From contig CAVSQY010000011.1 of NCBI GenBank assembly GCA_963730285.1, forward strand, positions 1 through 49,979: 49,979 nucleotides of DNA, in the 5' to 3' direction. This DNA comes from JARDZU01 sp963730285. GTDB taxonomy: Bacteria; Actinomycetota; Acidimicrobiia; Spongiisociales; ZC4RG35. Shown here piece after piece: positions 8,063 through 16,581 of the stretch. The notes beneath the pieces were generated by a model. That model had not been told where the DNA came from, ran no database searches, and saw only the letters and a program-made list of their open reading frames with translations. The position numbers and the translations under genes are program-made. Within the stretch, counting starts at the first letter, position 1. Each line of letters begins with the position of its first letter.

Positions 8063-8575
8063 GTGAGCGGACCTGAAATCGGAATCGCCCGGTTCTACGA
8101 GCCATGGCGGATCTACAACGAGCGAATCATCGAAGTGGTCGCCGATCTCTCCCAGGAGCAGCTGGCAATTCGGCCTTCCCCGGACGGTTGGCCGCTCTGG
8201 GCCACCTTGGGTCACACTGCCGGCGCCCGGGTCTACTGGCTGTGCCAGGTCTTTGGTGAATCAGGTGCCGACACCACCCCCTTCACCGACCCGAGTGGCA
8301 TGGGTTGGGAGGATGACCTGGATCATCCCCGTAGCGCCGGGGAGCTGACCGGGGCCTTCGAATCGACGTGGTCGCTGATTGAGGGATGCTTGCAGCGGTG
8401 GACACCGGATGACCTGTTCGCAGACTTCGAGGGTCAGGCGGGGAAAGAGACCCAGGTTCACACCCGTCAAGGGGTTCTCATACGGCTGCTCAGTCACGAT
8501 TCATATCATTGCGGTGAGTTGTCCCAGACGTTGGGCATCCACGATCTGCCCCAGATCGACCTGTGGCGCTTTTAG
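8063..8575 (+). CDS. DinB-family protein
   Basis: The 170-residue protein is a four-helix-bundle member of the DinB/YfiT superfamily. Metal-ligand histidines typical of the family are seen in ATLGHTAGARVYWLCQVFG and in LLSHDSYHCGELSQTLGIHD. Members bind a divalent metal; many act as mycothiol- or bacillithiol-dependent transferases, others have no known role. The GTG at 8063 is used because GAGGTGAT lies just upstream. A thiol-transferase role is only suggested by the family. Confidence 0.82.
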   Translation: MSGPEIGIARFYEPWRIYNERIIEVVADLSQEQLAIRPSPDGWPLWATLGHTAGARVYWLCQVFGESGADTTPFTDPSGMGWEDDLDHPRSAGELTGAFESTWSLIEGCLQRWTPDDLFADFEGQAGKETQVHTRQGVLIRLLSHDSYHCGELSQTLGIHDLPQIDLWRF

Positions 8576-8612
8576 AGGTGCGAAAAGAAGGCGGCTGACC
8601 TGGCCAGTCGAG

Positions 8613-8954
8613 TCACGCCTGCCCCAGAATCGTCGCCAGAATTAGGGTCAACAGCACAGTCGACGCGATCGCAACCAGGTTGAATTGGCGATGGCGGGCC
8701 CAGAAGAACAAGAGGGCGGCGACATTGGCCACCGGGGTGGCGGCCATGATGCCGATCCCCGTCCCCATCAGGGCACCGGGGAGCGTCATATCCCCGATAT
8801 GAGAGAAGTCGACTGCTGCGACCACGCCGTTGCCGTTCGCGAGATGGAGGAGAAACCCGGCGACCATGGCGACGGTCGATACCGACAGGCCCCATGCGAA
8901 GATCGTCGAGACGATGCGACGCTCATGATCTTCGAGGCCGGATTCGTACCTCAT
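8613..8954 (-). CDS. DUF1634 membrane protein
   Basis: The 113-residue protein has three likely membrane segments: residues about 14-39, 58-85 and 92-111. It starts at an ATG that overlaps the stop of the upstream TauE-like gene by four bases (ATGA), which points to coupled translation. DUF1634 proteins are commonly encoded beside TauE/SafE exporters, so it is likely an accessory subunit. The frame is open much further upstream, but that part is antisense-like sequence inside the exporter gene. Confidence 0.8.
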   Translation of the reverse strand: MRYESGLEDHERRIVSTIFAWGLSVSTVAMVAGFLLHLANGNGVVAAVDFSHIGDMTLPGALMGTGIGIMAATPVANVAALLFFWARHRQFNLVAIASTVLLTLILATILGQA

Positions 8955-9799
8955 GGGATATTTGCACCGGCCGACTCCAGGGCCATCTGCACGGCTACCG
9001 CCACGAGTATTAGCGCTAGCACTCGCTGAACTAGCACCCCAGGCACGAGATTGGAGGCGCGGCTCGTGACAACGGCACCGACGATGATGCCGATAGTCAC
9101 AGGTACGACTACCACCGGCTCGACGAACCCCCGAGCGAGGTAGATGACGAGGCTGGCGACCGCGGTGATCCCGACCATGAAGTTGGACGTGGCCGCGGCC
9201 GCCTTGTTCGGCACACCCATGCCGACCGTCATGGTGGGGACCTTCAAGAACCCACCTCCCACTCCCAGCAGTCCCGAGAGGATCCCGGCGACCGACGAGG
9301 CTGCGAACCCGACGCCGTATCGGTGCGGTGTGTATTGGATTCGTCGGCCGGTGGCGCGGTCGACGTAGTCGCCCGTCAATGCCCCAAATCTCGGCTGCTC
9401 CGGCATCGGCGAAGGATCGAGGACCGAAGAGGCCGACTGGTCGACGTGTCGCCACATGAGGACTGCGACCACGAATGTGACCAGGCTGAACACGCCGAAT
9501 ATCACCGAGGGCGCGATGGAAACCGCGACGAGGCCACCGATGAGGCCTCCGATGGTGGTGGCCATCTCCAGAGTCAGGCCAAGTCTGAGATTGGTTAAAC
9601 CTTCTCTCGAGTACGCAATCCCTGCCGCCGCCGACGTCGCCACGACCGCCACCAACGACGCAGCCACCGCTATTCGAATGTCGTAGCCAAAGACCACGGC
9701 CAACGTGGGAACCACGATGATCCCGCCACCAATGCCAACCAGGGCTCCGATTGAACCGGCGACCAACCCCAGAAGCAGTAGCAACAGTGATTCGCTCAT
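8951..9799 (-). CDS. sulfite exporter TauE/SafE-family permease
   Basis: The 282-residue protein has about eight membrane segments and the two repeated family loops LVGIGGGIIVVPTLAVV (about 20-36) and LLGVGGGFLKVPTMTVGMG (about 165-183). These permeases export or import sulfite, sulfoacetate and related organosulfur anions; the substrate here is unknown. The ATG at 9799 has AGGA immediately upstream and places the first membrane helix at the N-terminus; the upstream extension to 9910 is Arg-rich and not signal-like. It forms a two-gene operon with the DUF1634 gene. Confidence 0.88.
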   Translation of the reverse strand: MSESLLLLLLGLVAGSIGALVGIGGGIIVVPTLAVVFGYDIRIAVAASLVAVVATSAAAGIAYSREGLTNLRLGLTLEMATTIGGLIGGLVAVSIAPSVIFGVFSLVTFVVAVLMWRHVDQSASSVLDPSPMPEQPRFGALTGDYVDRATGRRIQYTPHRYGVGFAASSVAGILSGLLGVGGGFLKVPTMTVGMGVPNKAAAATSNFMVGITAVASLVIYLARGFVEPVVVVPVTIGIIVGAVVTSRASNLVPGVLVQRVLALILVAVAVQMALESAGANIP

Positions 9800-9931
9800 T
9801 CCTATTTGCACGCGCCCGAATATATGTAGGCCGCACGCCGGGGTGATCCGTCGGTCCAATGGCCGATGAGGCCACCCCTTTCGTCGTGTGGGCCGACGTC
9901 GATGGACCATCCGGATGTCAACAAATGCCTA

Positions 9932-9957
9932 GGCCGCCAGGCCCGGGCCGGGCGGCC
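9932..9957. promoter_or_regulatory. strong GC hairpin upstream of the pilin gene
   Basis: GGCCGCC at 9932-9938 and GGCGGCC at 9951-9957 form a seven-base stem around a 12-base loop that itself contains the palindrome GGCCCGGGCC. It lies between the divergent TauE and pilin genes, about 38 bases before the pilin ATG. No T-run follows. A second weak hairpin (GACTA/TAGTC) covers the region just before the start codon, where no Shine-Dalgarno is visible. A regulatory role is inferred. Confidence 0.4.
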
Positions 9958-9994
9958 CATGGAGGACTAGTCCACTGGTGCCGATCCAGTAGTC

Positions 9995-10459
9995 ATGAAA
10001 ACGACGAGACCGACGGGCGACAGGGGCGCCAGCCTCATCGAATACGCCCTGGTAGTGACACTGATCGCCGTCGCAAGCCTCTACGCGGTGGCCAATGTGG
10101 GATCCTCGGTTTCGGACACCTTCTCCGAGGTCGGCGACTCGGTCGTTGCCAGCGATGCGCCTCAAGAGAACCTGACCCCGGACGAGATCTGGCAGCAGGC
10201 CAAGGATGACTACGACCAGGCTGTCGACGATGCCAAGGCAAGGAAGCAATCAGATCTAGCCCAGGCGAAGAGCGAATACCAGTCCCAGCTCGCCACCAAC
10301 AAGTCCTTGCCAAAGGCGCAGAAGAATGCCGCCAACAAGCAGGCGAAGTCCGAGTACAACTCTGCCAAGACGCAGGCGAACGACACCTACAAGTCTGCGG
10401 TTGCCTCTGCCAAAGTGGATCTCAATACAGCCAAGGCCACATGGAAGGCATCCAAGTAG
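9995..10459 (+). CDS. Flp-type (type IVb) pilin-like protein with a long helical tail
   Basis: The 154-residue product begins with a short basic leader and RGASLIEYALVVTLIAVASL, the leader-peptidase-like motif and hydrophobic helix of Flp/Fap pilins (Gly before the hydrophobic run, Glu at the +5 region). Flp pilins normally total 50-70 residues. Here about 100 extra residues follow that are rich in Ala, Lys, Gln, Ser and Asp with few hydrophobics, for example QAKDDYDQAVDDAKARK and NKQAKSEYNSAKTQANDTYK, predicted as a long amphipathic helix or coiled coil. No tad/cpa assembly or prepilin peptidase gene is nearby. It may be a surface-anchored stalk; function unknown. Confidence 0.7.
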   Translation: MKTTRPTGDRGASLIEYALVVTLIAVASLYAVANVGSSVSDTFSEVGDSVVASDAPQENLTPDEIWQQAKDDYDQAVDDAKARKQSDLAQAKSEYQSQLATNKSLPKAQKNAANKQAKSEYNSAKTQANDTYKSAVASAKVDLNTAKATWKASK

Positions 10460-10525
10460 CCGGACTCCCTTCGAGAATCCCGGAGACGCCGGTGGAACCA
10501 AATCCTCCTCTCGCGGTCATGCCCG

Positions 10526-11869
10526 GTGTTGGATTGGGAGATGCCGTACAACTCCCGCACCGAAGCCAAAGGCTCTGGTGGCATTGGTCTCTGGGGCGCG
10601 GTGGCTATCGGGATCGGTGGGATGGTCGGCGGAGGCATCTTCGCCGTGTTGGGGGTAGTGGCCGAGGATGCCCGGGGAGGAGCGCCAGTCGCTTTCTTGT
10701 TGGCGGGCGCGGTGGCACTCCTCACGGCGCGCTCCTATGCAAAGCTGTCCGCCGCATACCCGTCAAGTGGCGGCAGCGTGGTGTTCATAGATCGGGTCTT
10801 CGGGGTCAGGCTCGCCACCGGGAGTCTCAACAACCTGCTCTGGTTCGGCTATCTGGTGACTATCGCGCTCTACGCGGTGGCCTTTGCCAACTACGCGGAG
10901 ACATTCTTCGGGGCGGGCCAGAATCCCGCGACCTGGGTTCACCATGTGCTGATATCCGCCGCCATCCTGGTCCCGACCGGGCTCAACCTGCTCAGTGCGG
11001 CCAGGGTGGCCGAGACGGAGACGGCGATAGTCGGGCTGAAGCTGGTCATGCTGGCGATCGTGTGCGTGGCGGGGGCGACAACGGCGGATTCGGCGAATCT
11101 CGCGCCGGGCACATGGCCCTCACTGCCGGCGATCGCCGCGGCGGGGATGCTGATCTTCGTCGCCTACGAGGGTTTCGAGTTGATCGCCAACTCGGCCGAG
11201 GACATTCGTCGTCCCGACCAGAACCTGAGACGCGCCTTTTTCATATCGGTGGGGGCGGTCATTGTCATCTACGTTGCGGTGGCGGCGGTGACAGTTGGGT
11301 CGCTCAGCGCCGATCAGATCAAATCATCGGCCGATTTCGCTCTCGCTGAGGCGGCTAAACCGAGTTTGGGACAGGCCGGTTTCGTGCTTGTCGCGGTATC
11401 CGCCGTGCTCGCGACCCTCTCGGCGATCAATGCCACCCTCTATGGGACGGCGCGACTCAGCTACTCGATCGCTGATGAGGGCGAGCTACCGCCGGCGCTC
11501 GAGCGCAAGGTGTGGTCTGAGCCGGTGGGCCTTCTCCTGACCTCGGCCGCCTCCTTATTACTGGCGAACCTGCTCGATGTGACCGAGATCTCGTCCATTG
11601 CCAGCGCTGTCTTTCTCGTTGTCTTTGGCGTTGTCAACGCTGCCGCGCTCCGAGAGGCCACCGACAACAAGAGCGGCCGAATACTTTCGGGGTTCGGGTT
11701 TGTCGGCTGCGTGACTGCCCTGGTGGTCCTGCTGATCGACACGACCAGCAAGAGGCCGATTGGTCTTCTCGTGTTCGCCGGCATGGTCTTGGCCTCCTTC
11801 TTGGCCGAGGTGGCGTGGTTGCGTCGCCGAAGGGGCATTTCGTTTGGACCGGGTCCGAACCCTGCGTGA
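10526..11869 (+). CDS. APC-superfamily amino acid permease
   Basis: The 447-residue protein has about twelve membrane segments and the APC signature IGIGGMVGGGIFAVLGV in the first helix, with SYAKLSAAYPSSGG after the second and FVAYEGFELIANSAEDIRRP in the middle. It would import an amino acid or related amine by cation symport or exchange. The substrate is not evident. Two starts are possible, GTG 10526 and ATG 10541; the latter has GGGAG but directly adjacent. It lies 67 bases upstream of fhs on the same strand and may share its transcript. Confidence 0.85.
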   Translation: MLDWEMPYNSRTEAKGSGGIGLWGAVAIGIGGMVGGGIFAVLGVVAEDARGGAPVAFLLAGAVALLTARSYAKLSAAYPSSGGSVVFIDRVFGVRLATGSLNNLLWFGYLVTIALYAVAFANYAETFFGAGQNPATWVHHVLISAAILVPTGLNLLSAARVAETETAIVGLKLVMLAIVCVAGATTADSANLAPGTWPSLPAIAAAGMLIFVAYEGFELIANSAEDIRRPDQNLRRAFFISVGAVIVIYVAVAAVTVGSLSADQIKSSADFALAEAAKPSLGQAGFVLVAVSAVLATLSAINATLYGTARLSYSIADEGELPPALERKVWSEPVGLLLTSAASLLLANLLDVTEISSIASAVFLVVFGVVNAAALREATDNKSGRILSGFGFVGCVTALVVLLIDTTSKRPIGLLVFAGMVLASFLAEVAWLRRRRGISFGPGPNPA

Positions 11870-11936
11870 CGAGGCATCGAGGGTCGGCAACCGCTAGAAA
11901 GAGCGTTGCTTCGCACCCCAGGATCAGGAGCCCCGG

Positions 11937-13697
11937 TTGAGCCCCATAGCCAGCGACCTCGAGATTGCACGGACAGCAACGCTGAAGTCGATCGTCGACG
12001 TGGCCGAGTCGCTTGGCCTGGAACGAGACGAGGTGATCCGGTTCGGGGACACCAAGGCCAAGGTTCACCTGAACGCCTTGAGGCGGATCGGTTCCCGGCC
12101 TCTTGGCAAGTACGTGGATGTCACGGCGGTCACCCCGACGCCGCTTGGCGAGGGCAAGACGACCACCACCATCGGGCTGGTCCAGGGCCTCAGCCTGCTG
12201 GGCCACCGATCGATTGCCTGCATCCGGCAACCCTCGATGGGGCCGACGTTCGGGATCAAGGGCGGGGCCGCTGGCGGCGGATACAGCCAGGTCGTCCCGA
12301 TGGACGAGTTCAACCTTCACCTGACGGGCGATATGCACGCCATCTCGGTAGCCCACAACCTGGTGGCCGCAGCGATCGATGCCCGCTGGTATCACGAAGG
12401 GCGGTTCACCGATCCGGAGCTGGAAGCGCTGGGGCTGAAGAGGCTCGCCATCGACCCGAACAGGATCAGCTGGCGTCGGGTGGTGGACGTCAACGATCGT
12501 GCCCTGCGCAACATGGTGATCGGTCTAGGTGGCGCGGCCGACGGCCGACCAAGAGAGAGTGGTTTTGACATAGCGGTGGCCTCGGAGCTCATGGCCATAC
12601 TGGCTCTGGTCGACGGAGCCGATTTCCCATCCGCGATTCGCAACCTCAGGGAGCGATGTGGACGGGTGGTGATCGGCTCATCCAAGGACGGCACGCCCAT
12701 CACTCTCGAAGACCTCGGCGTGGCCGGAGCGGTGACGGTGTTGATGAAGGAGACACTCCATCCAAATCTGATGCAAACCCTCGAGGGTCAGCCGGCGTTT
12801 GTGCACGCAGGGCCTTTCGCCAACATCGCCCATGGGAATTCCTCGATCCTGGCCGACCGACTTGCCTTGCATTTGGGTGACTATGTGGTGACCGAGTCGG
12901 GCTTCGGCGTCGATATGGGAATGGAGAAGTTCTTCGACATCAAGTGCCGTGTATCCGGGCTCAAGCCCGATTGCGTGGTCCTCGTGGCGACAGTGCGCGC
13001 CCTCAAGACCCACGGTGGAGGCCCCAAGGTGATCGCTGGTCGCTCGCTGGACACGGTGTACACCCAGGAGAACCTGCCGCTGCTCCGAGCGGGCATGGCA
13101 AACCTGGAGGCACACCTGGCGACCGTGGCTCGATTCGGTGTTCCCGTGGTGGTGGCGATAAACCGTTTCCCCACCGACACCCAGCACGAGTTGGATCTCA
13201 TCACGAAGGCTGCTCTTGATGCAGGCGCCAGGGCGGCGGTCACCACCGAACATCACGCACACGGGGGGGAGGGTGCCAGAGCCCTGGCGGAAGCCGTGGT
13301 CGAGGCATCCGCCGAGCCGAGCCGGTTCGAGTTCCTCTATCCGCTCGATCGGTCCATCAAGGAAAAGATCGAGGCAATCGCCACCAAGGTCTATGGGGCC
13401 GGCTCGGTCGAGTACTCACCTTTGGCCGAAACTCAGATCGCCGCCTTCGAGCGCTCGGGTTTTGGGTACTTGCCGATATGCATGGCAAAGACCCACCTGT
13501 CCATCAGCCATGACCCGGCGTTGAAGGGCGCTCCAAGGGACTTTGTCGTCCCGATCAGGGAAGTTCGCGCTTCGGTGGGGGCTGGCTTCATCTCACCGAT
13601 GTTGGGGGAGATGAGGACAATGCCCGGTCTTGGAGCCACTCCCGCATTCATGAAGGTCGACGTCGACGAGAACGGCGAGGTCATCGGGCTGTTCTGA
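11937..13697 (+). CDS. fhs: formate-tetrahydrofolate ligase
   Basis: The enzyme makes 10-formyl-THF from formate, THF and ATP (or the reverse). It carries the P-loop TPTPLGEGKTTTTIGLVQGL at about 68-87, IRQPSMGPTFGIKGGAAGGG and TGDMHAISVAHNLVAA, all diagnostic of the family. At 586 residues it is slightly longer than the usual 555-560. The TTG at 11937 is taken as the start because AGGAG precedes it with a six-base spacer. The formate dehydrogenase operon 3 kb downstream makes a joint role in formate and C1 balance likely. Confidence 0.95.
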   Translation: MSPIASDLEIARTATLKSIVDVAESLGLERDEVIRFGDTKAKVHLNALRRIGSRPLGKYVDVTAVTPTPLGEGKTTTTIGLVQGLSLLGHRSIACIRQPSMGPTFGIKGGAAGGGYSQVVPMDEFNLHLTGDMHAISVAHNLVAAAIDARWYHEGRFTDPELEALGLKRLAIDPNRISWRRVVDVNDRALRNMVIGLGGAADGRPRESGFDIAVASELMAILALVDGADFPSAIRNLRERCGRVVIGSSKDGTPITLEDLGVAGAVTVLMKETLHPNLMQTLEGQPAFVHAGPFANIAHGNSSILADRLALHLGDYVVTESGFGVDMGMEKFFDIKCRVSGLKPDCVVLVATVRALKTHGGGPKVIAGRSLDTVYTQENLPLLRAGMANLEAHLATVARFGVPVVVAINRFPTDTQHELDLITKAALDAGARAAVTTEHHAHGGEGARALAEAVVEASAEPSRFEFLYPLDRSIKEKIEAIATKVYGAGSVEYSPLAETQIAAFERSGFGYLPICMAKTHLSISHDPALKGAPRDFVVPIREVRASVGAGFISPMLGEMRTMPGLGATPAFMKVDVDENGEVIGLF

Positions 13698-13713
13698 GAC
13701 GAATCGGGAGGCT

Positions 13714-14682
13714 TCAACCCTCCCACCATTTCAGTGCTCGCAATGCCCGGAGCGTCACCCAACGCGATGGTTCTCCCTCACCCCCGTCGACGTCGAACCA
13801 GGCCCGCCCAGGCGGGTTCCAGTCGAGGGCCCAAGTGCCGTCGTCCAGCCGTCGGGAACGCACTTGCTCGATCGCCTCGCCCAGCCGAGGGTCAGGGCCA
13901 GCATCCGTGAGGGCAGACGAGGAGCGGAAGTAGTCGAGCGCTCGAAGCACGTCGTAGTGCCAACGGTTCGGATGAATCAAGGGGAGGTACTTCTCGATCG
14001 GTTCGCTCGTGCTGAGACGGCGAAAGAGATGACGCTCGAGGAGATACTCCTCACCCGAGCAGCGCGCCTCCCTGGATTCTGGTGTGCCGCCTGTCGCCCT
14101 TTCGAATTCCAGCAGGCCTTCGAGAACATTGATGGTTGTGTCGCATGACGATCGGATCGAGCCATTCTCCGTCTCGCAGTTCCAACCTCCGTCCTCGAGG
14201 CGCTCTCCCAGCAAGCGGTCGACAACGGGCGTCATGTCGACACCGAAGTAGGTGCCATTGGCGACGGTGATGCCATTGATGCACGGTTCGACCTCGCCCT
14301 CCCAATAGGGCTGGCCATCATGTTCCCAGCGGCAATTGGCACCGATCAGGTCTGCGGTCCGTCGGGCTCTATCTGATGAGGTGTCGAGCCCGAACTCGCG
14401 GAGTTGTGACAGCGAGTGGGTGGTGGAAGTCCACGGCTGACCCGGCTCGTCACCTCCCCAGACGTAATCGGCGGGGAAGTGGGCGCCACCTGCCCACTGC
14501 CCGTCTTTATCCTCGAGGCCGAGAAGACGGGCCCCCCATCCATTCGTTTCGACTTTGGCTCTCTCTGCGGCCCAGTCCGCATCCGGTAGATCGAGCAGGT
14601 CACGCATGACCTGCCAGCGAATCGATGGGTCGGACCCGGTGGGATCGAGAAGCCAGTCGATCACTGTGATGGGCTCAGACAT
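13714..14682 (-). CDS. squalene-cyclase-like (alpha/alpha barrel) protein, paralogue A
   Basis: The 322-residue protein has terpene-cyclase/prenyltransferase-type repeats: DPSIRWQVMRDLLDLP near the start, GQWAGGAHFPADYVWGG, a QW-like LEDGGWNCETENG near 160 and DDGTWALDWNPPG near the C-terminus. It is about half the length of a squalene-hopene cyclase and lacks visible DxDD or DCTAE motifs, so it is unlikely to be a classical triterpene cyclase. EVEPCINGITVANGTYFGVD is shared with the paralogue at 15375. The two genes flank a dienelactone hydrolase in opposite orientations. Function unknown. Confidence 0.7.
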   Translation of the reverse strand: MSEPITVIDWLLDPTGSDPSIRWQVMRDLLDLPDADWAAERAKVETNGWGARLLGLEDKDGQWAGGAHFPADYVWGGDEPGQPWTSTTHSLSQLREFGLDTSSDRARRTADLIGANCRWEHDGQPYWEGEVEPCINGITVANGTYFGVDMTPVVDRLLGERLEDGGWNCETENGSIRSSCDTTINVLEGLLEFERATGGTPESREARCSGEEYLLERHLFRRLSTSEPIEKYLPLIHPNRWHYDVLRALDYFRSSSALTDAGPDPRLGEAIEQVRSRRLDDGTWALDWNPPGRAWFDVDGGEGEPSRWVTLRALRALKWWEG

Positions 14683-14779
14683 CCGAGCAAGGGTAGTTCT
14701 CGAGGCTATTAGGGTCATCGACTCGAAATGGGTTCTGGCATCGAGTGAAACGATGGCTGACGAAGACCGAGGTGACAGT

Positions 14780-15355
14780 TTGGCTGAAGTTTTGCTTTTC
14801 CATCACGCGCAGGGTTTGACCCACGGTGTGATTGCCTTCGCAGACGAATTGCGAGATTCCGGGCACGTGGTGCACACGCCGGACCTGTACGACGGAAACA
14901 CGTTCCAGAGCCTGGACGAAGGGGTGGCCTTCGCCCAGAAGACTGGTTTCGGCACCATCCTCGATCACGGCGTGCTTGCCGCCGACGATCTGCCCGGTGA
15001 GCTCGTGTATGCGGGATTCTCCCTCGGGGTGATGCCGGCTCAGAGACTGGCCCAAACCCGTTCCGGTGCAAGGGGTGCTTTGCTATTCCATTCGTGCATC
15101 CCCACTTCGGAGTTCGGGACCGACTGGCCGACCGGGGTGCCGGTCCAGGTACACGGCATGGATGCGGATCCGTGGTTCGTCGATGAGGGTGACATCGACG
15201 CTGCGCGCGTCCTGGTCGAATCGGCTGACCGGGCAGAGCTATTCCTCTACCCGGGCGATCAACACTTGTTCGCCGACTCCAGCCTGTCGTCCTACGACCC
15301 CGACGCGGCGGCATTGCTGATGCAGAGAGTGCTCGACTTCCTCGCTGTGCTTTGA
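14780..15355 (+). CDS. dienelactone hydrolase family protein
   Basis: This alpha/beta hydrolase of about 191 residues opens with AEVLLFHHAQGLTHGVIAFA, a hallmark of the family's short actinobacterial branch, and has VYAGFSLGVMPAQRLAQT at the nucleophile elbow. The usual catalytic residue in GxCxGG or GxSxG is Ser here (GFSLG). FLYPGDQHLFADSS supplies the histidine (Asp likely in VHGMDADPW). The TTG at 14780 has GAGG seven bases upstream and fits the family N-terminus; ATG 14753 is the alternative. It lies between the two cyclase-like paralogues. The substrate is unknown. Confidence 0.8.
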   Translation: MAEVLLFHHAQGLTHGVIAFADELRDSGHVVHTPDLYDGNTFQSLDEGVAFAQKTGFGTILDHGVLAADDLPGELVYAGFSLGVMPAQRLAQTRSGARGALLFHSCIPTSEFGTDWPTGVPVQVHGMDADPWFVDEGDIDAARVLVESADRAELFLYPGDQHLFADSSLSSYDPDAAALLMQRVLDFLAVL

Positions 15356-15374
15356 GTCAGGATCTCCTGGCCAG

Positions 15375-16313
15375 ATGAGTGCCACCGAATGGTTGCTGGA
15401 TTCCGACCCGGCGATTCGCTGGCAGGTCATGCGTGACCTGCTCGATCTACCGGAATCGGGTTGGGCCGTGGAGCGGGCGCGGGTAGCCGGTGAGGGCTGG
15501 GGCGCACAGCTACTGGCGTTGCAAGAAGGCGATGGCCGATGGGATGGGGGAACCTATCGACCCGGCTGGGTCGACGAGTCAAAGCCGTTCTTCGACGCCT
15601 GGACGGCAACGCACTTCTCACTTCAACTTCTTCGAGACTTCGGCTTGGAACCCGCCGGACCCGACGCGGTTCGGGCTCTTTCGCTGGTGCGGGACAATGT
15701 CCGGTGGGACGCAAACGGCGCCTTGTACTTCGAGGGTGAGACGGAGCCATGCATAAATGGGATCGTCCTTGCCATCGGCGCGTACTTCGGTGAGCAGGTG
15801 GGGGCGATTGCCGACCGGTTGTTGGGTCAACAACTCCCTGATGGAGGCTGGAATTGCTGGGCCGAATTCGGGGCCGAGGTCTCGTCGTTCCACACGACGA
15901 TCTGCGTGCTCGAGGGATTCCTGGCGTGGGACCAGGCCGGCTGCTCATCGGACGCCTTGGAAACGGCACGCTCCAGAGGCGAGGAATACCTGATCCAACG
16001 AGGTCTCTTTCGCGCACAATCGACCGGGCGTGTCATCGATCCGAGATTCACCATGTTCTCCTACCCAGCACGCTGGTATTACGACGTCCTTCGCGGACTG
16101 GACTACTTCCGTTCGACGGGTGAGATGCTCGACGCTCGTTGTGCCGAGGCGGTGGATCTCGTCGAGGCGAAGCGCGATGCTGCAGGCCGTTGGCCCCTGG
16201 AGAACGCCCACCAGGGCCCTACCCATTTCGAGATGGAGGGCCCCGAAGGGTTTCCCAGCCGCTGGAACACATTGCGAGCCACGCGCGTGCTGAAGTGGGC
16301 CGGAGTTTCCTGA
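15375..16313 (+). CDS. squalene-cyclase-like (alpha/alpha barrel) protein, paralogue B
   Basis: The 312-residue paralogue of the gene at 13714 keeps the same order of motifs: DPAIRWQVMRDLLDLPESGW, GDGRWDGGTYRPGW, EGETEPCINGIVLAIGAYFG, LPDGGWNCWAEFG and a C-terminal RWNTLRATRVLKW. The repeats are those of prenyltransferase/squalene-oxidase-type barrels, without terpene cyclase catalytic motifs. It starts 19 bases after the hydrolase stop and is probably co-transcribed with it. The inverted arrangement of two paralogues around one hydrolase suggests a local duplication. Confidence 0.7.
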   Translation: MSATEWLLDSDPAIRWQVMRDLLDLPESGWAVERARVAGEGWGAQLLALQEGDGRWDGGTYRPGWVDESKPFFDAWTATHFSLQLLRDFGLEPAGPDAVRALSLVRDNVRWDANGALYFEGETEPCINGIVLAIGAYFGEQVGAIADRLLGQQLPDGGWNCWAEFGAEVSSFHTTICVLEGFLAWDQAGCSSDALETARSRGEEYLIQRGLFRAQSTGRVIDPRFTMFSYPARWYYDVLRGLDYFRSTGEMLDARCAEAVDLVEAKRDAAGRWPLENAHQGPTHFEMEGPEGFPSRWNTLRATRVLKWAGVS

Positions 16314-16362
16314 CCACGACAGGCCTTCATGTCATCAAAGCCCGGCCCGGTGTTAGCGTCGC

Positions 16363-16575
16363 GTGGTGCAGAAGATCGCTACCCGGGTCTTTGTGGTTTC
16401 ATCGGTTTGCTTCGGAATCCTCGGCATCGCATTCGCCATCACGATCCCGGATTCGGCCGCGCCCGTCTCAGATCTGAACCACACCCTGTTCATTCTTCTG
16501 GCCGCGACGGGGTTTGTCGTGCTCACATCCTTCGCATTGAGCGTCGCCGGCAAATATCTCGACTCCAGCCGCTAG
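16363..16575 (+). CDS. small two-helix membrane protein
   Basis: The 70-residue product has two hydrophobic segments (about 7-27 and 40-62) joined by a short polar loop and ends KYLDSSR. It begins GTG-GTG; either codon could initiate. No family is recognised. It is convergent with fdhD, only six bases apart. Confidence 0.5.
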   Translation: MVQKIATRVFVVSSVCFGILGIAFAITIPDSAAPVSDLNHTLFILLAATGFVVLTSFALSVAGKYLDSSR

Positions 16576-16581
16576 AGAGGC

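Noticed and set aside
8955..9875. Upstream extension of the DUF1634 frame
   Set aside because: It runs through the TauE gene in another frame, is Arg/Gly-rich and has no family match.
9800..9994. Cyclic-di-GMP (GEMM) riboswitch before the pilin gene
   Set aside because: The conserved GEMM core is not found; only simple hairpins are visible.
11881..11936. THF or glycine riboswitch before fhs
   Set aside because: The 67-base gap is too short and lacks the known core motifs.
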